Shown here piece after piece: positions 59,201 through 64,000 of a DNA stretch of 64,000 nt (positions are counted from its first letter, which is position 1; each line of letters starts with the position of its first letter). This DNA is from Campylorhamphus procurvoides. Its lineage: Eukaryota > Chordata > Aves > Passeriformes > Dendrocolaptidae. The stretch spans positions 379,116 through 443,115 of the forward strand of contig WBMV01006429.1 in the NCBI GenBank assembly GCA_013396655.1, read 5' to 3'. Made by a program: the position numbers and the translations under genes. Below the pieces are notes generated by a model. That model saw only the letters and a program-made list of their open reading frames with translations. It was not told the DNA's origin and made no database searches.

Positions 59201-62200
59201 GAGCAGGGAAGTGTCTGCACCCAATTAATATTCATTTAAAGGATGTGAGAAGGCAGGAGAGAGCAGATCCCTCTGCATGGATGGCTAGATATCTCTCCTC
59301 TTGGAAACAAAGCAAAGAGTTTCCAGACTGAGACAGCAAAGAGAAGTTCTCCAGGGTCAGGAAACTACCTTCTTCCTATTCCCAAATAGAACTGGCTGAG
59401 ACTGTAATTAGCCAACAGATAATATGAATTGTAAACTTTATAATTGAGAAAACAAGCCTAAATTTCTTTTTTACCACTATGAGGAGGGGGGAGGTGTGAA
59501 GAGCCATCATGATCCAGTTGAAGGACTCAAACATTTACAAAGAAAGAATATAAAGAGATTGCAAACATCTTCTCAAAAATCACTTTCCAATTTGAGCAAG
59601 CACTTCTGGATTTTTCAGCACCATTCAACCTGCACTTACTGAGGTTTGGAATTGTACATGCAAAGTACTTATACAGATGCAGATATTCAGGCTGCTGGAT
59701 TTTCCACCACAGGTGAGTTGTACAGGAGAATCTCCTGCCCCAAAAGCTTGGTCAGGTTTGAGAGAAAATTGAGGTTTAGACCTGTCATACCTCAGTGCTT
59801 TCCTACCAAAGAGGAGGAATTAAAGAATTTTTTGACTTTCAATAATTATACACAGAAAGCACTCAGAGTAGATATGAAATCTGCTGTGACATGACCTTGA
59901 ATAGGACACCCAGTTGTCCCCTGTAGAAGTTTTGTGTTTGGCTGTGGCTCTGAGGTTTTGGAACTTGGCACAGCAGAGCCCAGACAGAGAACAGGTTAGG
60001 GATGACACCATCCATTAATTAGCTGTCACTTTTTTGGCCTGATCTTCCTTGGGCTTCATCAAATTACAGCAGGCTCCAAAATCTAGCAGACAACAACTTC
60101 TTTGGGGGCCAAGCTCCAGGAAGGAGGAGAAGGCAGCACTTGGAGCAGCTCCTAACCAAGGGCACATGTCCATAAAATAACCCTGAGCCAGAATTACTGT
60201 TGTAATTTTGGAGGTTGAACCAGGGCATGAGACAATTCCTCATTGTCACTAACTAAAAGTAATGCCAGGCAGCAGCAGGAGAGAGGAACTGCATAAAAAT
60301 AACTGTGCCCTGGTGGAATTGTATTAAAAACAGGAGGATATCTTTTTTAATCCTTTTGAAATCTTATTAAAGAGGACTTTTCAGGCTGTGTCACAGCCTT
60401 GGCAGCTCTCTGTGGCTGAGAAAAGTCCTTCTGTTTTCATGAGCATTTGTAGGTGGCCATTTAGGTTACAGGTTTCACCCCTTGCCCAGGAGGGGACACC
60501 TCCTAAACCAGAAATTATATTCAAAAATGGAATGTGGGATCCCCCTGGGGCATAAACTCACACAACAATCAGAGCACAGAGGTCACTGGTTTCATAAACA
60601 AAATCTGAAAATTACTATTGATCTTTTTTTTTTCTTTTTTTAGCCATAAAGAGAAGGTTAGAAAATGACAGGCACGGTAAACACTTTGTGTCAGCAAGTA
60701 ACAATAATTTTCAGACAAGAAGTAATTTGATTTTTGGATTGCCAACAGGAAACTCTTGAAGTGGCACACAGTGTTCATAGAAACACTGGCCAGTGACAGC
60801 ATTTGTGTGCTGATAGTGATAATTAGAGCACGAAACTCTCTTTCATCATAAACAAAATCAAATAAATAAGACTAGTTGCACATAGGGGTTATTTTCTCAT
60901 GGATATTGATCTCTGCATTTCAGAGAATATTTCCCTACCATTTAATACAAGAAAAAGTTTGTAAAATCTCCTGAAACATGACAGTGAAATAAATGAAGTG
61001 GTGTTAAACTAAAACACCCCAGTGTGAGGGGAAAAAAACCAAACCTTTTCAGTAAAATACAGGTGAAAACAATACTTTTGAAGTTTCAAATACATATTTT
61101 TCTGGTTTCTTGGTTGGGTGTTTTAGGGTTGTTTTTTTCTTTGGCATCTTAAGGACCAAGTTCCATCTTTAGTTGTTTGAGTGTGAATCTGCAATAGTTC
61201 CATCAACGATGTTGAGCTAATTGGTAAAGTTACTCTTTAAATGATTATAAACTACAGACTAATTGATCATTCCAGAGGGTTTGTAACTTTTTGTGCAGCA
61301 TGGTGCCAGATTAATTCTGTTTGTTTTTTTTCCAGTTTCCATTTCCTTATTAGTGTAGAAGAAGGGGAATGGTATTTGCAATATAAGCCCCACCTCATTC
61401 CAAAATAGAAATGCTTGCATATTTAAAGCTTTCACTGACCCAACAGGGATATTTCTACATTAGTTTTCCTCTGAAGAATTGCAATTTTTTTGTAATTCAG
61501 TTTAATGGACTGCATGTAAACCCAAAAAACTAATGTTATCTGCTGTCTGTAAAGCATCTCTCTTGGAGTTGGACTAGAATGAGAATCAGGATCTACATTT
61601 AGAATACAGCCTCAAAGATGGGTTTCTAATGTTGTGTTCCATTAGATGAGACATAATTTCATGGTTAATTGTTCAGAAGGGTCTCTGAACAATTCACTTC
61701 TGAGAATCTCCTTTATACAGTGATGGCACTCTGGGTTTGGATTCAAAAACACATGGCCTTGGCTCCATCTTGCTTGTGTGAAGGTGATTTTCTTCTCATC
61801 ATTTTTCAATTTGCTTACAAAGAGAGTTGGGGCCCAGGAGTTACCAGGCACAGACAACAGGCAGGTTCTCTCACTGCCCAAATTGTGAGCCTGTAAAAGC
61901 AAGGACTCACTTACCAGGCAATCCCTGTCAAGAGGAGAAATGAAACCTGGGTGAAATAAAATCGTGTCCCTGTCATTGCAGACAGCAAGGGGCATGTTGC
62001 AAACACCTCGTTGATCAGTCACGATTCAAATTCAGGCTTGGAAAGGTTGCAAATGTTCCTGGAGAGTCTAAGATGTAAAAAAAAAAAGGGGAAAAAAGCA
62101 AAAGGGATATGATCTGTTGGACAATTTAGTTCCCTGAGCATTTTGGTTGAGACCCCCAAAATTCGGCTTCCTTTGGGGCTGTGAAGTGACACCAAAGGTT

Positions 62201-62350
62201 TATCATGATTCTCCACCCAATTTTGGTACAGGGTTGTTTATCTCTGTGATGAGTTGCTGTGAAAAAGTAATGCCCAAGTATTGCTCCAGTGTGTTGCATC
62301 CTCTGGGAATGTCACAGTAAAACAGTTCTATGGAGAAGCTGCCTCGTTCA

Positions 62351-62384
62351 CAAGGGATTAATTAGCTCTGTCATTAATCCCTTG
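62351..62384. repeat. Perfect 12-base inverted repeat
   Basis: CAAGGGATTAAT (62351-62362), a ten-base spacer, and ATTAATCCCTTG (62373-62384). The arms contain GGATTA/TAATCC, the core bound by bicoid-class homeodomain proteins (OTX, PITX), in opposed orientation. The symmetry is seen; the binding is inference. Confidence 0.6.
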
Positions 62385-62855
62385 GGCTGAAATGGAAGCC
62401 AGGCAAACCCCAGGACCTGTGTCTGAGCTCAGAGCTGCCAGGACAGCACCTCACCTGGTTAGAGCCCAAGAGCATCCAAAAACTCAAGGATTTGGCACTC
62501 CTTGAGCCTTCCATGCATTATTTGCAGCTGATCCCATCCAGGGCAAGGGACATCCTGCAGTTTGGAAGTGCAGAGAGAACATTCCAAAGCATTCCCTGAG
62601 TTGTAGCCCTTCCCTCTGAGCCTGGAGAAGCAAAGGGGGACTGAGTTGAAGGGAAATTGCCAAAAGCAGTGTTATGGACTCTATATCATACTTCCCTTTC
62701 ATTTTAAATACTAACACCATCATTCTGGCCCTTTTGAACCAAAAATCCTTCATAGCAATCATCACATTGTACATTTAAGATTGTTAAATGAAGCTTATAT
62801 ATTAATTGTCCTCAATTTAATAAAATCCCATCAGCAAATAAGAAATTCTGAACCC

Positions 62856-62872
62856 AAAAAAAAAAAAAAAAA
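62856..62872. repeat. A17 homopolymer
   Basis: Seventeen A followed by GAGAATTT. The preceding sequence includes TTTAATAAAATCCC, but I see no retrotransposon or gene copy ending here. Confidence 0.85.
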
Positions 62873-62883
62873 GAGAATTTTTA

Positions 62884-63245
62884 AAGCACAGTTAGTTTTT
62901 GTTAGCCAGTGGTTTGTTATAGTGTTATTAGCACAGGTTGCAAGTGTTTTGATTGTGTGAGGAGCCACGTGGTGAGTGCTGTATGGTGCATACAGTTAGT
63001 GCAGCTGAGAATGCTGGTGCCCTAAGGCAAGGAATGATTAAAATAGATTTTTCAATAAACAAGCAAGTGGAAGGAATTGTTCTCTCTTCAGCTCACATTT
63101 TGTTACACCGAGAAGCCGAGTTGGCTGCAAGAACACTGGACAATATTTCAGATTTCTTTCAAAAAGTTCCTTTTTGTGGTTTCAATGTCCTTGAGGCCGG
63201 AGCAATAGGAACGGGAAGAAGTTCATTAGCACAAAGTGCATAATT
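62884..63245. promoter_or_regulatory. Candidate conserved non-coding element
   Basis: A repeat-free stretch with balanced composition, several CpGs for an intron (CACGTGG, ACACCGAGAAGCCGAG, GAGGCCGGAG, GGAACGGG) and a 96-codon open frame at 62953-63243. Retained CpGs in an AT-rich intron can indicate constraint. The open frame has no recognisable domain, Kozak context or splice support, so I read this as at most a regulatory element. Confidence 0.22.
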
Positions 63246-63404
63246 ATACACTTGGGGGGTAATAATATGAACATCTGCTTTAATCTAAGTGCTCTTTGGT
63301 TAGAAATGTCTAAAGGAGGAAAGATTCAGTCACAGAATAACTGTGAGCTGGGAAAAAGCCTTCTGTAATCCTCAGGGAAGGCAGGAGGGGCATCTCAATA
63401 ATAT

Positions 63405-63530
63405 TGGTAATACCTTACAGGGCATTGGTAGGACCTTGCCTGGAGTCCTTTGTGTGTCAGGCTCAGCAACGTTCACAGAGAGAATTCCAGCCTGAAATAA
63501 GAGGCAGAGGGAGCTTTTCACTGCTTTAGT
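63405..63530 (+). mobile_element. Possible heavily diverged CR1 ORF2-end fragment
   Basis: GGGCATTGGTAGGACCTTGC, CTGGAGTCCTTTGTGTGTCA and later AGGCAGAGGGAGCTTTTC resemble the sense-strand end of the CR1 reverse-transcriptase frame, in which an Arg-Pro-His-Leu-Glu-Tyr-type segment is followed by a Gln-rich helix. The match is patchy and the ends are guesses. Confidence 0.35.
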
Positions 63531-64000
63531 CTAGAGCTGAGCCTTTCCTGTCACAGACTTCGTTGCGCTGGGTACAAAAACCCAGTAAAAAGTCCCATCT
63601 CCTAAAAGTTTATAGCACTGTTGAAAAGATGTGTTGGAGAAGGTAAAGGGGGAAGAGATCCCTGGGATGGGGATTTAAATCACAGTATAAATTGCTTCAA
63701 GGCAATTCTTTCAGTGTATATTCATTTTTTTAAAAAAGTATTTTTGCACATAATATTATAGGGGGTTTGGGTGATTTTTTTTTAGTCATATAGTTTAGAG
63801 TGTAAAATGAGTGAGGAATTCGAGGAAAAGGGACAGACATCTGCTCCTTGTAAGGAATTTTGGAAAATCAGAGCTCATGGCAGCACTTCACATTGCTGAG
63901 GTTCTTCTGTTGCAAAGGCAACCTTGCAAATGTCTATCCACTCATACCCAGGCTGCTTTTCTTCCTATTTCTGTCTTTTTTAAACCTTCCCTGGGTTCTA

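Larger units (their letters stand above)
55043..64000 (+). other. SPOCK1: 5' part of the next SPOCK1 intron (phase 1), end outside the window
   Basis: Starts at donor GTAAGT (55043). The next testican exon, which should open with an Ala/Gly-Cys-Thr-Asp-like sequence leading to the EF-hand domain, was not seen before 64000, so the intron is at least 8,958 bases. It holds a 14-base stem hairpin with a nearby direct echo (55857-55934), an (ATT)6 microsatellite (56218-56236), a 12-base inverted repeat (62351-62384), an A17 run (62856-62872) and a weak CR1-like segment (about 63405-63530). The remainder is unique AT-rich intronic sequence. Confidence 0.88.

Noticed and set aside
62820..62872. AATAAA-like word and A17 run as the end of a processed gene copy
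   Set aside because: The upstream sequence shows no gene-like reading frame or target-site duplication that I can see.
1..64000. CRISPR arrays, operons, phage or bacterial mobile elements, tRNA and rRNA genes
   Set aside because: None seen; the vertebrate splice structure, CR1 elements and long introns exclude a prokaryotic reading.

Overview
The window is vertebrate nuclear DNA, most likely from a bird. The evidence is several CR1 LINE 3'-end fragments of the avian type, short degenerate simple repeats, low gene density with introns of about 25 kb, and canonical GT-AG splice junctions. Nothing looks prokaryotic: there are no operons, ribosome binding sites or long open frames. Which bird lineage it is cannot be settled from what I can see.

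The only gene I can support is SPOCK1 (testican-1), a secreted heparan/chondroitin sulfate proteoglycan, on the + strand. Three internal coding exons are present: 4481-4595, 28359-28491 and 54928-55042. Their phases (1 in, 2, 0, 1 out) join into one continuous frame of about 121 codons. The first exon encodes the Cys-rich N-terminal half of the follistatin-like region. The second and third encode its Kazal half, which is split by a phase-0 intron of 26,436 bases immediately before a cysteine. The signal peptide and acidic N-terminal exons must lie upstream of base 1. The EF-hand calcium-binding domain, thyroglobulin type-1 domain and glycosaminoglycan-attachment tail must lie downstream of base 64000. 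No promoter, first exon, 3' UTR or polyadenylation site of the gene is in the window.

Layout: 1-4480 is the end of an upstream intron. 4596-28358 is an intron of 23,763 bases. It carries an interstitial telomeric repeat (6118-6156), a CR1 stub, a pair of diverged 300-base direct repeats (6385-6688 and 7622-7912), an old CR1 piece (about 10.5 kb), a purine-skewed block (about 18.06-19.16 kb) and another CR1 tail ending about 100 bases before the next exon. 28492-54927 is an intron of 26,436 bases with a TAATTA-dense candidate enhancer (about 30.05-30.42 kb), a G-quadruplex motif (35.8 kb), an exact 40-base tandem duplication (38.03 kb) and a CR1 fragment (48.26 kb). 55043-64000 is the start of the next intron. 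It holds a hairpin with a nearby direct echo that looks like a template-switch mutation (55.86 kb), a perfect 12-base inverted repeat (62.35 kb) and a weak CR1-like piece (63.4 kb).

I did not find an undescribed biological system. The most rewarding items for follow-up are the telomeric insertion, the duplicated 300-base unit, the template-switch hairpin, the candidate conserved elements, and an exon junction that appears to add two residues to the protein.
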